Below, piece after piece: positions 44,553 to 54,005 of a DNA stretch of 64,000 nucleotides. A program made the translations under genes and the position numbers. The DNA is from Bacillota bacterium (GTDB taxonomy: Bacteria > Bacillota > Clostridia > Christensenellales > QAND01). Each line of letters starts with the position of its first letter. The stretch's first letter is position 1. The DNA lies in the NCBI GenBank assembly GCA_003150225.1, contig QAND01000017.1, positions 1 through 64,000 on the forward strand, given 5' to 3'. Below the pieces are notes generated by a model that was not told the DNA's origin, did no database searches, and was given only the letters and a program-made list of their open reading frames with translations.

Positions 44553-44593
44553 CTCCCTTTGCTATATTGGTGCAGGAAAAGGAGAGAGATCCT

Positions 44594-45166
44594 ATGAAAC
44601 ACATCGTATTGGCGTCAGCCTCCCCCCGGAGGCAGGAATATCTGGCTCTATTGGGCTATCCCTATACCTGTAAAGTGGCGGATGTGGACGAATCCAGCAT
44701 TCAAAAGACGGAGCCCGCCTGCCTTGCCATGGCCACAGCCCGGCTGAAGGCACGGGCGGTGGCGGCGGAGGAACGGGATGCCATCATCATCGGTGCGGAT
44801 ACCGTGGTATCGGTGGAGGGAACCATCTTGGGAAAGCCGCGGGACGCGGCCGATGCCCAACGGATGCTAGCTCTTCTGTCCGGCCGGGCGCACCAGGTCT
44901 ATACCGGTCTCTGTCTCATTGACACTGAGAGCGGCCGGGAGATCTGCGACTACCGGGAAACCACCGTTTGGATGCAGCCCATCTCCCGTGAGGAGATCGA
45001 GGCCTATGTGGCCACCCAGGAGCCCATGGACAAAGCGGGAGCCTATGCCATCCAGGGAGGCGCCAGCCGGTTTGTGGAAGCCATCGAGGGCTGTTATTTC
45101 AATGTTTTAGGGCTGCCCATCAATCTGCTGTACAACCTGCTTACATCGATAAATTTGAACTTATAA
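44594..45166 (+). CDS. maf: Maf family nucleoside triphosphate pyrophosphatase
   Basis: 190 aa; GGAGAG precedes the ATG. The family motifs SASPRRQEYL, ADTVVS (catalytic Asp), GKPRDAADAQRML and AGAYAIQG are all present. Hydrolyses dTTP/UTP or modified nucleotides to limit misincorporation. It is the last standard gene before the AT-rich islet that separates it from mreB. Confidence 0.94.
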   Translation: MKHIVLASASPRRQEYLALLGYPYTCKVADVDESSIQKTEPACLAMATARLKARAVAAEERDAIIIGADTVVSVEGTILGKPRDAADAQRMLALLSGRAHQVYTGLCLIDTESGREICDYRETTVWMQPISREEIEAYVATQEPMDKAGAYAIQGGASRFVEAIEGCYFNVLGLPINLLYNLLTSINLNL

Positions 45167-45264
45167 TAATTGCAAATTATTTGAAATTATTGCCAATATT
45201 ATTGTTGAAATGCTTGCGTATTCTGTTAAAATTTATAGGAAAAAATTAGATAGGAGAATAAGCA

Positions 45265-45893
45265 TTGAAACAAAAATTATTTCTGCTTTTTGTTTTTGGT
45301 TGTTTTCTAATATGCGGATGTACTGCAAATCAACTAAAATATGATAAATTGAGTGAGAGAGATAAACCGGGTTATGATGCTTTTTATAACGATTGTGAAG
45401 TATATAAAGATGTATTTGATGATTTTGATGTTAAAGTTCGTGCTTATAATGCGGTATATGATGAAAAAAAGATATCGTTGGAATATTAATTACGGCTAGT
45501 GTTTATCCAAAATATGAAAAAAAGATTGAGGAAGTACACCTTGCAATTGGCGCTCCATTATTGTTAAAAGATAAAGTACAAGGTAAAGGTTCTGCAAATA
45601 TACATTTTTCTGGTGAAAAGTGTACTGAAGATAATGAAATTTTTGTTACCTATGAACCATATATTAGTATTCCTTCAGTTGTAGCAGGGCAAATGATGTT
45701 TTCAAAGCCTCTTTCTGTTCTCGGAATGACAAAAGACGAGTTTATTGATGCTACGAGCGAAATGTCGTTTGAGTTACATTATAAGAATGGAAAGATAGAA
45801 AAGAAAACAGTAAAATATACTGGACAAGTAACACAGTGGAATGCTGATTTAGATCCTAATAAAGAGTTTGGAGCGTTGTTCATCGATCAGTGA
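45265..45893 (+). pseudogene. Lipoprotein gene split by a -1 frameshift at A AAA AAG
   Basis: The TTG at 45265 (TAGGAG upstream) starts a lipoprotein signal (KQKLFLLFVFGCFLICGC, lipobox Cys). The frame closes at 45489, but the -1 frame continues without a stop as KKDIVGILITASVYPKYE... to 45893, giving a combined 209-residue product. The junction falls on the heptamer A AAA AAG (45465-45471), in the correct phase for -1 slippage. It is either a pseudogene with one base lost, a programmed frameshift, or a sequencing error. The family is unrecognised; the codon use is strongly AT-rich. Confidence 0.6.
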
Positions 45894-45979
45894 TGAACAA
45901 CGCTTTTCATTTATCATGAAAGGAGGTTAATTGTAGCTAATTCTATAACAAAATGGATATGTAGAAAGGAGTATATCAA

Positions 45980-46640
45980 ATGAGAAAAAAGATGTTTGTA
46001 TTTGTATCGTTGGCTATCGTATTATTTCTTCCATGCGCGGGATTTGCATCTGACCATGACGCCGCTGTTATTTTAGATGAGGATGCCGCGGGATAGGTGA
46101 TAAGAAGTGATAATAGCTCACGCTATGTTGTAAGCGAAGAAGACTTATTGGTGATTAATGCAATGATTGAAGAGGATGCGGATGTTTCACTGGGTGAAAT
46201 TTTTGGCAGTATGTCCACAGATGTTATATCGATCCGAAAAAGCAGAAGAGTTTTTTAGAATCCCGTTTTCAAATGAGGATGTACAATCTCAAAATGCCAA
46301 TAGGAATGCCATAGCAAGAAATTTGCCTGGCTTAGGCTCTTCTACAATTCAAAGATATGGTGCTTCTCTAAAAGGGACTTCAACATCGACACGCCCTGGA
46401 GGCGCTCGGGCTTATTGGCTTCTTGCAGGTACAAGGCTAAGATCATCTGGCGGTCAAGTTTATGGATACGTGTAAGAAGAAGCATCTAATGTATCATCAG
46501 TTACGGCAACTACAGTAGTTGATCCACCGAATGGTTCATATTGTACCGAAGGGATACATTACTACATTCCTTCTTCCGACCCTGGTGATCATCATTATGA
46601 TGATGCTTCATATTCACAATACATCTCTTATTATAGATAA
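45980..46640 (+). pseudogene. Broken secreted-protein gene
   Basis: The ATG at 45980 starts a clean signal peptide (RKKMFVFVSLAIVLFLPC...GFAS), then a TAG stop after 38 codons. Reading past it, the frame continues as protein-like sequence (YVVSEEDLLVINAMIEED), shifts frame near 46235 into RSEKAEEFFRIPFSNED..., meets a TAA at 46473, and continues to 46640. Two stops and one shift make it non-functional. The family is unknown, and the C-terminal part has GHIHYY/DPGDHHYDD-like low-complexity sequence. Confidence 0.55.
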
Positions 46641-46679
46641 AAGCGTCTAATTATTATTGGTTGTTCTATACCACAATGC

Positions 46680-46710
46680 TGCAAAGGCGGGATGATCCCG
46701 CCTTTTTCCT
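46680..46710 (+). terminator. Terminator at the end of the AT-rich islet
   Basis: AAAGGCGGGA / TCCCGCCTTTTT stem with a short TGA loop. Confidence 0.75.
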
Positions 46711-46721
46711 TACCCCAAATT

Positions 46722-46765
46722 GGCCAACTGGGGCCAAATCGGCCAAATAAGGCCAATCTGGCCAA
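46722..46765. repeat. Phased GGCCAA array
   Basis: Five GGCCAA copies begin at 46722, 46732, 46741, 46751 and 46760, a 9-10 bp period. The rest of 46766-47016 contains no gene; the mreB leader probably lies there. Confidence 0.6.
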
Positions 46766-47016
46766 AGAAATTCGTATCGTGTTTTCTTCAACATCATAAC
46801 AAATTTACCCCAGTTTTTCCCCGAATGCGATGGTGAGAAAAGCCCTTTGAAAAAACACTATACGTCGATGCACATTTTGATGTCATTTTACTCCCGTTGT
46901 CCTCCGCCTTTGGAGGATAAGAAAAGATGGTGAAAGATTTGTATGAAAATTGATGCCCTCGTCAATAATGAGGATACGAAGAAATGCCCAATACTCGGGG
47001 GAGGTAGAAGAATCTC

Positions 47017-48042
47017 ATGATGTCAAGGGATTTAGGAATTGATTTGGGTACCGCCAATACGCTGGTATATATGCGGGGCAAGGGGATCGTCATCCGGGAG
47101 CCTTCCGTGGTGGCAGTACGGTCGGGAGACCGCCGTCAGGTGTTGGCGGTAGGTCAGGAGGCAAGGGAGATGATCGGCCGCACTCCCGGCAACATCGTGG
47201 CCATCCGGCCCATGAAGGACGGGGTCATCGCTGACTTCAACATCACCGAGGTGATGCTCAAGTATTTCATCCAAAAAGCGGTGCCGAAAGGAATTGGTTT
47301 TATGAATCCCCGGGTGGTGATCTGTGTGCCCTGCGGGATTACAGAGGTGGAAAAACGGGCGGTGGAGGAAGCCGCTAAAAGCGCCGGCGCTAAGGAAACC
47401 TTTCTCATGGAGGAGCCCATGGCGGCTGCCATTGGCGCGGGATTGCCTATCGAGGAGGCTCGGGGCTGCATGATCGTGGACATCGGCGGGGGAACCACCG
47501 AGGTGGCGGTGATCTCCCTAGGGGGAATCGTGGCCAGCCGGTCCGTCCGGGTGGGTGGAAACCACATTGACGATGCCATTATCGACTACATCAAACGGGA
47601 ATATAATATGATGATCGGGGAGCGGACTGCGGAGGATATTAAGATTCAGATTGGGTCGGTATTCGATGGAGAAGTGGACGGAGTGATGGATGTTCGGGGC
47701 AGGGATCTATTAAACGGTCTGCCTTGTACCGCTACCGTTACGGCACAAGAGATCACCGAAGCGCTCCGGGAACCTGCCGCCGCCATTGTTGGCGCGGTCC
47801 GCTACACGCTGGAGCGCACGCCTCCGGAGCTGGCGGGGGATATCATCCATAGCGGCATCGTCCTTTCGGGGGGTACCGCCGCCCTGCGCGGGCTGGATAA
47901 GCTCATCGCCCTAGAGACCGGTATGAGCGTCGCCGTGGCCCAGGACCCCTTGGATTGCGTAGTCAACGGGGCTAGTATGGCCCTGGAACAGATGGCGCCG
48001 GCCCGCCGCCGGGGATTTCGTCTGCGCCCTTCAGCCACATAA
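47017..48042 (+). CDS. mreB: Rod-shape-determining actin homologue MreB
   Basis: 341 aa actin-fold ATPase that organises lateral cell-wall synthesis at the inner membrane face. The phosphate loops [14 protein letters not shown] and [16 protein letters not shown] and the adenosine motif [13 protein letters not shown] are intact. GGGGGAGG precedes the start. It lies ahead of mreC, mreD, mrdA and rodA, its functional partners. Confidence 0.96.
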   Translation: MMSRDLGIDLGTANTLVYMRGKGIVIREPSVVAVRSGDRRQVLAVGQEAREMIGRTPGNIVAIRPMKDGVIADFNITEVMLKYFIQKAVPKGIGFMNPRVVICVPCGITEVEKRAVEEAAKSAGAKETFLMEEPMAAAIGAGLPIEEARGCMIVDIGGGTTEVAVISLGGIVASRSVRVGGNHIDDAIIDYIKREYNMMIGERTAEDIKIQIGSVFDGEVDGVMDVRGRDLLNGLPCTATVTAQEITEALREPAAAIVGAVRYTLERTPPELAGDIIHSGIVLSGGTAALRGLDKLIALETGMSVAVAQDPLDCVVNGASMALEQMAPARRRGFRLRPSAT

Positions 48043-48093
48043 TCTTCAGAATTGCGGAGCCCTTGGCCCGTGGCGCTGGAGAGGAATCTATGC

Positions 48094-48133
48094 TATAATA
48101 TCGGGAATATAAAGGGATTCCCGATATTTTTTA
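48094..48133 (+). promoter_or_regulatory. Overlapping terminator and promoter between mreB and mreC
   Basis: TGCTATAAT (extended -10, 48091-48099) overlaps the left arm of the hairpin AATATCGGGAAT / ATTCCCGATATT (48097-48128) with a T run. Read-through from mreB would be terminated, while transcription starting near 48106 would lack the left arm and pass. Confidence 0.55.
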
Positions 48134-48144
48134 TGGAGTAGATC

Positions 48145-48999
48145 ATGGGTTTTAGAAACAAGCCTCTTGTTATAGTAATCGCCATCGCGGTGCTGCTGGT
48201 GTCCCTGATGGTCTTCCTGCCGGGTACCGGTAAGGTGGACGGGCCCCAGGGCATCGTGGGGAATATCGTATCGGGAGCCACCGGGGTGTTTGACGCCATT
48301 GGGGGCTTCTTTTCCCGTCTGTTTACCAGCGTGTTCCGGCCGGGTACTTTGGAGGACGAAAACCAGGCCCTGAAGGAACAAATCGCTATATACGAGTATA
48401 AAATCAATGGTATGAGCGAGATGGAACAGGAGAATCAGCGCCTAAAGCAGATGCTCAATTATATCGAGCAGGCGCCGGAATACGATTATATCATCGGCCG
48501 GGTTATCATGAAAGAACCTGGCTATTGGTTCGATGTATTTGATATCAACGTTGGGATCAACCAGGGAGTGGAAGAGGGGGACGCCGTGATTACCCCCGAT
48601 GGCCTTGCCGGCCGGGTACTGAAGGTTGGAGGCAATTACAGTACGGTGGTTGCCATCATCGACAGCCGGGTTTCGGTGAGCGCCGTGATCGAGCGGACCC
48701 GGGATAACGGCATCGTCAAAGGCGGCATGCAGCTTTCCGATGAAGGAGGGCTCTGCTCCATGTCCTTTTTGCCCCTGGACGCCGATCTTCAGGTGGGGGA
48801 CCGAGTGGTCACCAGCGGTCTGGGCGGTGTGTTTCCCAAGGGGCTCTATGTGGGCCAGGTAAGTCAGGTGGGTACCGGTACCGATAAGCAGGTGGTGGTA
48901 AAGCCCGCCGTGGACTTCCTCCACTTGGAGGAAGTCATGGTGGTAAAGGAGAAAGCCGGATCCGCTGGAGGGGATACCGGAGCGGGGGATGGACAATGA
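48145..48999 (+). CDS. mreC: Rod-shape-determining protein MreC
   Basis: 284 aa bitopic protein: one N-terminal membrane helix (about 8-26), a coiled coil (LEDENQALKEQIAIYE ... MEQENQRLKQML) and the extracellular double beta-barrel (GLAGRVLKVGGNYSTVV; DRVVTSGLGGVFPKGL). Scaffold between MreB and the elongasome enzymes. Overlaps mreD by ATGA. Confidence 0.95.
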   Translation: MGFRNKPLVIVIAIAVLLVSLMVFLPGTGKVDGPQGIVGNIVSGATGVFDAIGGFFSRLFTSVFRPGTLEDENQALKEQIAIYEYKINGMSEMEQENQRLKQMLNYIEQAPEYDYIIGRVIMKEPGYWFDVFDINVGINQGVEEGDAVITPDGLAGRVLKVGGNYSTVVAIIDSRVSVSAVIERTRDNGIVKGGMQLSDEGGLCSMSFLPLDADLQVGDRVVTSGLGGVFPKGLYVGQVSQVGTGTDKQVVVKPAVDFLHLEEVMVVKEKAGSAGGDTGAGDGQ

Positions 49000-49511
49000 A
49001 GCAGTTGCTATGCGGCGTCATGACGTTCCTTGCGATGGTGCTGGATTGCTCCTTTATGATTTGGGTGATGCCCTTTGGCATTCATCCGTCCCTCACCGTT
49101 TGTGTGGCGCTGGCCTTTGGTATTGCCGACGCCCCCTTTACTGGGGCCATGGCCGGATTGTTCGCCGGCTTGATGATGGACGTAATGTACGGCCCTGTAT
49201 TTGGCTATTATTCCTTGATCTTTCTCATCACCGCCTATGGGGGCAGCGCCCTATACCGGCGGGCGTTCAGCGAGAATACCCTGTTTCCCGCCATATGTAT
49301 GGCGGGAGCTTATGTGGTCAAGGAACTGCTTTCCTATCTCTTGGCCTTGACCATGGGGATCAAGACCGAAAATATCCTGTTGCTGCTGTTGAGATATATT
49401 CTGCCGTCAGCTCTTTTGACGGGTGTAATTGGGCTGTTTCTGTATGCCGGAATCCACCGGCTGTTCCGTTGCAGCTTTATGCAGGTTTCCCGGTATCGGG
49501 ACCTGGATTAA
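48996..49511 (+). CDS. mreD: Rod-shape-determining protein MreD
   Basis: 171 aa, five to six membrane helices (GALFAGLMMDVMYGPVFGYYS region is typical). Coupled to mreC by an ATGA overlap. Part of the elongasome. Confidence 0.9.
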   Translation: MKQLLCGVMTFLAMVLDCSFMIWVMPFGIHPSLTVCVALAFGIADAPFTGAMAGLFAGLMMDVMYGPVFGYYSLIFLITAYGGSALYRRAFSENTLFPAICMAGAYVVKELLSYLLALTMGIKTENILLLLLRYILPSALLTGVIGLFLYAGIHRLFRCSFMQVSRYRDLD

Positions 49512-49538
49512 CCGATGTGATCGTTCAGGGGGAAAAAC

Positions 49539-52001
49539 GTGAGAAAACTGACAATGGGCTCCTTGCGGCTGGTAGGGGTGTTCGCCCTTCTTCTTTTGGT
49601 ACTGGCCGGGACGCTATTCAATATGACGGTGTTGCAGGGCAGCAAAAATGCCGATGAGGCCTCCAAGGTGACGGCGCGGACCATGAAGGTTACCAGCAAA
49701 CGGGGGCAGATTTTAGATGTCAATGGCACGCCGCTGGCCTATGACCGGTCTAGCTATGATATCCAAATTTACCGGGATCCTACGCAGATTGGGGAAAAAT
49801 GGCGGGCGCTCTATACGGAATCCATCATTAAAACGGTGGAGATTATTGAGCGCAATGGTGGAGAGGTAATCGATCCCTTTGTGATCAAACGGGATGAGCA
49901 TGGCCGTATGTATTTTGACTTTGGCCAGGTGGACAATCCCGACATCAGCCAAAAAACCTTGGAAAGCCGCGAAAAGCTATGGCGGCAAAACCTGTATTTT
50001 GACGCCGATGTGGGCCCTCGCGACGCCTATAATGAGTTGCGGGTCCGCTATATGATCCCAGAGGAGATGGGGTATGAGGACGCGGTGAAGATTCTGGGAA
50101 TCTGGCAGGAGATTCAGTATAACATGTATCGGTCTTATGCCTCTGTTACCATTTCCGAGGACGTGGATATGAACACCGTCTCCGAGATCGAAGCCAGCAC
50201 CGATCTTCTGGGGGTAAACGCGGTGGAAAGCACCGTACGGGTGTATCCCAAGAACAGCACTGCCGCCCATATCATCGGCTATATGAGCAAGACATACGAT
50301 GAAGATCGCCTCCAGTGGATGGAGGAAAACGGGTATAACAGCGAGGATAAAATCGGTGTCTATGGGGTGGAGGCCACCATGGAGGAGTATCTATCCGCTA
50401 ATATTGGTTCCCGTGCGGGGAAGCGAGTGGTGGAGGTGAACAGCACCAGTAAGGTGGTGCGGGAGCTGGAGTATGAGGCGCCGGAGCCCGGATATAATGT
50501 GGTGCTTACCATCGATTATGACCTCCAGGTAAAGCTGGACGAAGCTCTTGAAAAGACCATACAGGAATGCTACGCTGCTCAGCAGGAAGAATACAGTAAA
50601 AATTATAGCAAGTATGCCGCCCTGGAGGCGGCTCGGGGCGGCACCAAGACCAAATTCGCCAAGACGGGCGCTGCGGTGGTTATCGATGTGCGGAATGGGG
50701 ATATTCTGGCCATGAGCAGCTATCCCTCTTTCGATTTAAACCTTTTTACTGGAGGGATCAGCGAGGAGGACTACGCTGCCATCAACGATGAAGAGACTAC
50801 GCCCATGTTCAACAAGGCCATCTCTTCCCGGGCAGAACCCGGCTCCACCTTTAAAATGGTGACGGGTTACGCCGCTCTTCAGGAGGGCGTGATCACCCCC
50901 AACACCACCATTAGCTGTGAAGGGGAATATCGGGAGAACGTGGTACGGGGCAAGGGCCCCAAATGCTGGACGAAAAACCCCAGCTCCCACAGCAACCAGA
51001 CCGTTGTGGAAGGACTTAAGAACAGCTGCAACTATTTCTTCTACTATGTGGCCACCCGGCTGGGCATCGATGATCTCAACAAATGGGCGGATATGTTTGG
51101 CCTGAGTTCCAAAACAAATGTGGAGCTGACGGGGGAAGTTACCAGCCATGTGGCCAACCAAAAGGTGTTGTATGACAACACCAAGGATATCGACAGCGGA
51201 CAGCTGACCTATAAGGCCTATCTGGTGAAAAAACAGATCATTGAGCAGCTGAAGTATTACGGCGTAGTCCGGAACGAGACCTACACGGATGAACAGCTGG
51301 ATCGCTGCGCCAGCCAGATCATCGCGCTGGTGGGCAGCGGCGATGAATTGGGGGACGGGATCCGGGTGATAATGAGAAAAGAGCTGGGGATCCCCGAGAG
51401 CATCAGCTATGCGCGCCGCTGGGATTCCCAGATATCGGGGTATCTCTATGAGATCACCTGGAACTCCATTCAGACGGCTATTACCGGCATCGGCCAGAGC
51501 GTTACCGCCGTGACGCCCATCGCGTTGGCCCGGTATATTGCGGCCATCGCCAACGGCGGCACGGTATACGACTGCACCGTCATCGATAAGGTGGTGGACC
51601 AGGATGGCAATGTGGTGATGGATCAGGAGCCCAAGGTGTTTGGAACCATCACCGACGTCAACAACTACATGGATTATATTGTAGAAGGCATGCGGGAGGT
51701 GTTCTCTCTGGAGGACGGCGGAACAGGCGCAAACTCCCTCCGGGGGTTTAAGTACGCTGACGATATGGCGGGAAAGACCGGCACTGCCCAGGTATCCACC
51801 ATCGGCTTGGAGGATACCGCCTGGCTGGTAACCTTTACCCCCATCGAGAACGCGGAGATCGCCATTGTGGTATACATCCCCAACGGGTATCAGAGCGGAT
51901 TGGCCGCTACCTGCGCCAAAGAGGTGATCCAGTTCTACCGAGATCGGCAGGCCGGCACCGATGAACCCGACATCACCGGCCCTGGCGGCCTGGTGCAGTA
52001 G
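49539..52001 (+). CDS. mrdA: Penicillin-binding protein 2 (class B transpeptidase)
   Basis: 820 aa, GTG start. N-terminal membrane anchor (about 10-28), PBP dimerisation domain, then the transpeptidase domain with SxxK (GSTFK, Ser436), SxN (NSCNY) and KTGTAQ motifs. It cross-links peptidoglycan outside the membrane. Longer than a typical PBP2 (about 650-700). A region near 540-640 (YDNTKDIDSGQLTYKAYLVK...) appears inserted between the SxN and KTG motifs, as in other clostridial homologues. Partner of the following RodA. Confidence 0.94.
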   Translation: MRKLTMGSLRLVGVFALLLLVLAGTLFNMTVLQGSKNADEASKVTARTMKVTSKRGQILDVNGTPLAYDRSSYDIQIYRDPTQIGEKWRALYTESIIKTVEIIERNGGEVIDPFVIKRDEHGRMYFDFGQVDNPDISQKTLESREKLWRQNLYFDADVGPRDAYNELRVRYMIPEEMGYEDAVKILGIWQEIQYNMYRSYASVTISEDVDMNTVSEIEASTDLLGVNAVESTVRVYPKNSTAAHIIGYMSKTYDEDRLQWMEENGYNSEDKIGVYGVEATMEEYLSANIGSRAGKRVVEVNSTSKVVRELEYEAPEPGYNVVLTIDYDLQVKLDEALEKTIQECYAAQQEEYSKNYSKYAALEAARGGTKTKFAKTGAAVVIDVRNGDILAMSSYPSFDLNLFTGGISEEDYAAINDEETTPMFNKAISSRAEPGSTFKMVTGYAALQEGVITPNTTISCEGEYRENVVRGKGPKCWTKNPSSHSNQTVVEGLKNSCNYFFYYVATRLGIDDLNKWADMFGLSSKTNVELTGEVTSHVANQKVLYDNTKDIDSGQLTYKAYLVKKQIIEQLKYYGVVRNETYTDEQLDRCASQIIALVGSGDELGDGIRVIMRKELGIPESISYARRWDSQISGYLYEITWNSIQTAITGIGQSVTAVTPIALARYIAAIANGGTVYDCTVIDKVVDQDGNVVMDQEPKVFGTITDVNNYMDYIVEGMREVFSLEDGGTGANSLRGFKYADDMAGKTGTAQVSTIGLEDTAWLVTFTPIENAEIAIVVYIPNGYQSGLAATCAKEVIQFYRDRQAGTDEPDITGPGGLVQ

Positions 52002-52018
52002 GGTAGGGGAAGAGATAT

Positions 52019-53176
52019 ATGGATAGATTGATGGAAGCAAAACCCTGGAAAAAAGTGGACTGGTGGCTGCTAGGCGCGGTGGTCGCTCTATGTGTGGTGG
52101 GCTTTATTGCCATCACCTATGCTACTGCTGATCCCTTTACCGGGGGAGAAGCCACTTTCTCCGAAAAGCTTACCAACTTGAACTTGGATACCGTGAAAAA
52201 GCAGGTGCTATGGTTCGGAGTAGGACTTGTGGCTATGGCCTTTATGGCACTGCTGGATTATACTGCGTTAAAGGATATATCCGTATGGATCTACGGCGTC
52301 AATGCTGTGATCCTGCTGGCGCTGTTTTCTTTGGCCACCGTGACCCGACAGACCGTGAGCTGGTATAAGTTTGGCAACATCGGGTTCCAGCCATCGGAGA
52401 TCTGCAAGCTTTCTCTCATTTTATACCTGGGGAAAATCCTATGTGACAACATTCGGGGGGAACGGGGAATCCAATATTTTACCGACGCGCTAAAACCCCT
52501 GGTGGTGACCGGTATTGTGTTTGTCCTGGTGATGCTCCAGCCCGATATGGGAACCGCCGCGGTTTATGTGAGCATCTGCATCGGAATGATGTTTGTGGTG
52601 GGAGTCGGCTGGAAGATTGTGGCCACGCTGGGGGCATCCGCTCTTGCCATTGCGCCCCTTATGTGGTTTTTTGTGTTGGACGACCGCCAGCGAAACCGAA
52701 TCATCACAACGCTGAATCCCAGCGCGGATATTGGTAACACTGGCTATAACGTGCATTATAGCAAGATGGCCATCGGCAGCGGCGGCGTTACCGGGAAGGG
52801 AATGTTCAGCGAGGGAGCCCTCAGCCAGTTAAACTGGGTGCCGGAAAAGCATACCGATTTTATCTTCTCCGCCATTGGAGAGGCTTTTGGGCTCATCGGC
52901 GGATTGACGGTTATCCTTTTGTATGGATTGCTGATTTGGCGGATTATCTATATTGGGATGAACGCCCAGAACCAATATGGAACCCTGATTTGCGCCGGCG
53001 TTGCCTCCATGTTTATGTTCCATATCTTTGAGAATATCGGCATGACCATGGGGATTATGCCCGTTACGGGCATTCCGTTGCCCTTCATCAGCTATGGTGG
53101 CAGCAGCATGCTTACCAATATGTTGGCCGTCGGCCTTGTGATGGGGGTAAAAGCGCGAACACGAAAAATCTATTGA
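52019..53176 (+). CDS. rodA: Peptidoglycan glycosyltransferase RodA
   Basis: 385 aa SEDS protein with ten membrane helices; polymerises lipid II in partnership with the class B PBP encoded 17 nt upstream. Conserved stretches WYKFGNIGFQPSEICKL, LQPDMGTA, and GIPLPFISYGGSSMLTNM. A catalytic Asp is expected in the VPEKHTDFIFSAIGEAFG loop, which is present. Confidence 0.95.
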   Translation: MDRLMEAKPWKKVDWWLLGAVVALCVVGFIAITYATADPFTGGEATFSEKLTNLNLDTVKKQVLWFGVGLVAMAFMALLDYTALKDISVWIYGVNAVILLALFSLATVTRQTVSWYKFGNIGFQPSEICKLSLILYLGKILCDNIRGERGIQYFTDALKPLVVTGIVFVLVMLQPDMGTAAVYVSICIGMMFVVGVGWKIVATLGASALAIAPLMWFFVLDDRQRNRIITTLNPSADIGNTGYNVHYSKMAIGSGGVTGKGMFSEGALSQLNWVPEKHTDFIFSAIGEAFGLIGGLTVILLYGLLIWRIIYIGMNAQNQYGTLICAGVASMFMFHIFENIGMTMGIMPVTGIPLPFISYGGSSMLTNMLAVGLVMGVKARTRKIY

Positions 53177-53185
53177 TTGAACACT

Positions 53186-53213
53186 TGGGGGATGCGAAGG
53201 CATCCCCCTTTTT
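53186..53213 (+). terminator. Terminator after rodA
   Basis: GGGGGATGC / GCATCCCCC with loop GAAG... and TTTTTG, directly after the rodA stop. Confidence 0.8.
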
Positions 53214-53279
53214 GTTGGGATTTTTATGGACATCCACGCATATAGATAATCGAACAACTATGGGGTTGAGGTGGATGCC

Positions 53280-54005
53280 ATGGATGAGGAAAAGGGCTTT
53301 GTGTCCAGGGAGATCAACAACGACTGGCACCGGCCGGATCGGCATAAGCGCAGTGGGAGGAAACGGCGGAACTACCGCTTTTATGGCGCTTCCCGGCAGC
53401 GCTCCCATTACCGCAGAAACGAGCCTCGGAGCGGAATGGCCTGGGGAAAACGGCTTGGGATCAAGACGGGGATTTGCGCGGGTCTGGTGGCTCTCTGCTT
53501 ATTTTTAAAGTTTTCTGGCTTGCCGGCAGCTGAGAAAGCCATGGGATATTTAGAGGGCGTTATCACCTATGATATGGACTTTTCCCAACCCTTTGGCGAG
53601 CTGAAATTTGTGGAGAACATCTTTCCCCAGGCGGGAGAGGTGTTTGGCGGGGAGACCAAGACCTATGCCATGCCTTTCATTGGGGAGGTTGTCCAGGGAT
53701 TTGGCCAAGAGAACTCCATGGGTTTGGTCATCGCATCGGGGATGGAAAAACAGCAGGTGACGGCTTGCGGGCCGGGTCAGGTGGCAAAGCGGGGGACCAG
53801 CAGCACCCTGGGGAATTACGTCCGTATTACCCATCCCGATGGAATGGAAACCAGTTACTATGGCCTGGCGGAATCCCCGTTAAAGGAAGGGGATACCGTG
53901 GAAAAAGGGGCCGTGGTGGGAACGCTTCAGGAAAAGGAGCTATACCTGGAATTTACCAAGAATTCCATTCCAAAGGATCCTATGAACTACATTGCGGTGG
54001 AATAG
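53280..54005 (+). CDS. SpoIVFA-like M23-domain membrane protein
   Basis: 241 aa from the ATG at 53280 (GAGG upstream; a GTG at 53271 is an alternative). A long basic N-terminal cytoplasmic part, one membrane helix (about 72-88) and a degenerate LytM/M23 fold (VVQGFGQENSMGLVIA; GNYVRITHPDGMETSYYGL; GDTVEKGAVVGTL) in which the zinc HxH is replaced. This is the composition of SpoIVFA, which regulates the protease SpoIVFB. The next gene is that protease, directly abutting. Confidence 0.75.
   Translation: MDEEKGFVSREINNDWHRPDRHKRSGRKRRNYRFYGASRQRSHYRRNEPRSGMAWGKRLGIKTGICAGLVALCLFLKFSGLPAAEKAMGYLEGVITYDMDFSQPFGELKFVENIFPQAGEVFGGETKTYAMPFIGEVVQGFGQENSMGLVIASGMEKQQVTACGPGQVAKRGTSSTLGNYVRITHPDGMETSYYGLAESPLKEGDTVEKGAVVGTLQEKELYLEFTKNSIPKDPMNYIAVE

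Noticed and set aside
46722..46765. A CRISPR array
   Set aside because: The units are 6 bases with 3-4 base gaps; there are no spacers of 25-40 bases and no cas genes.
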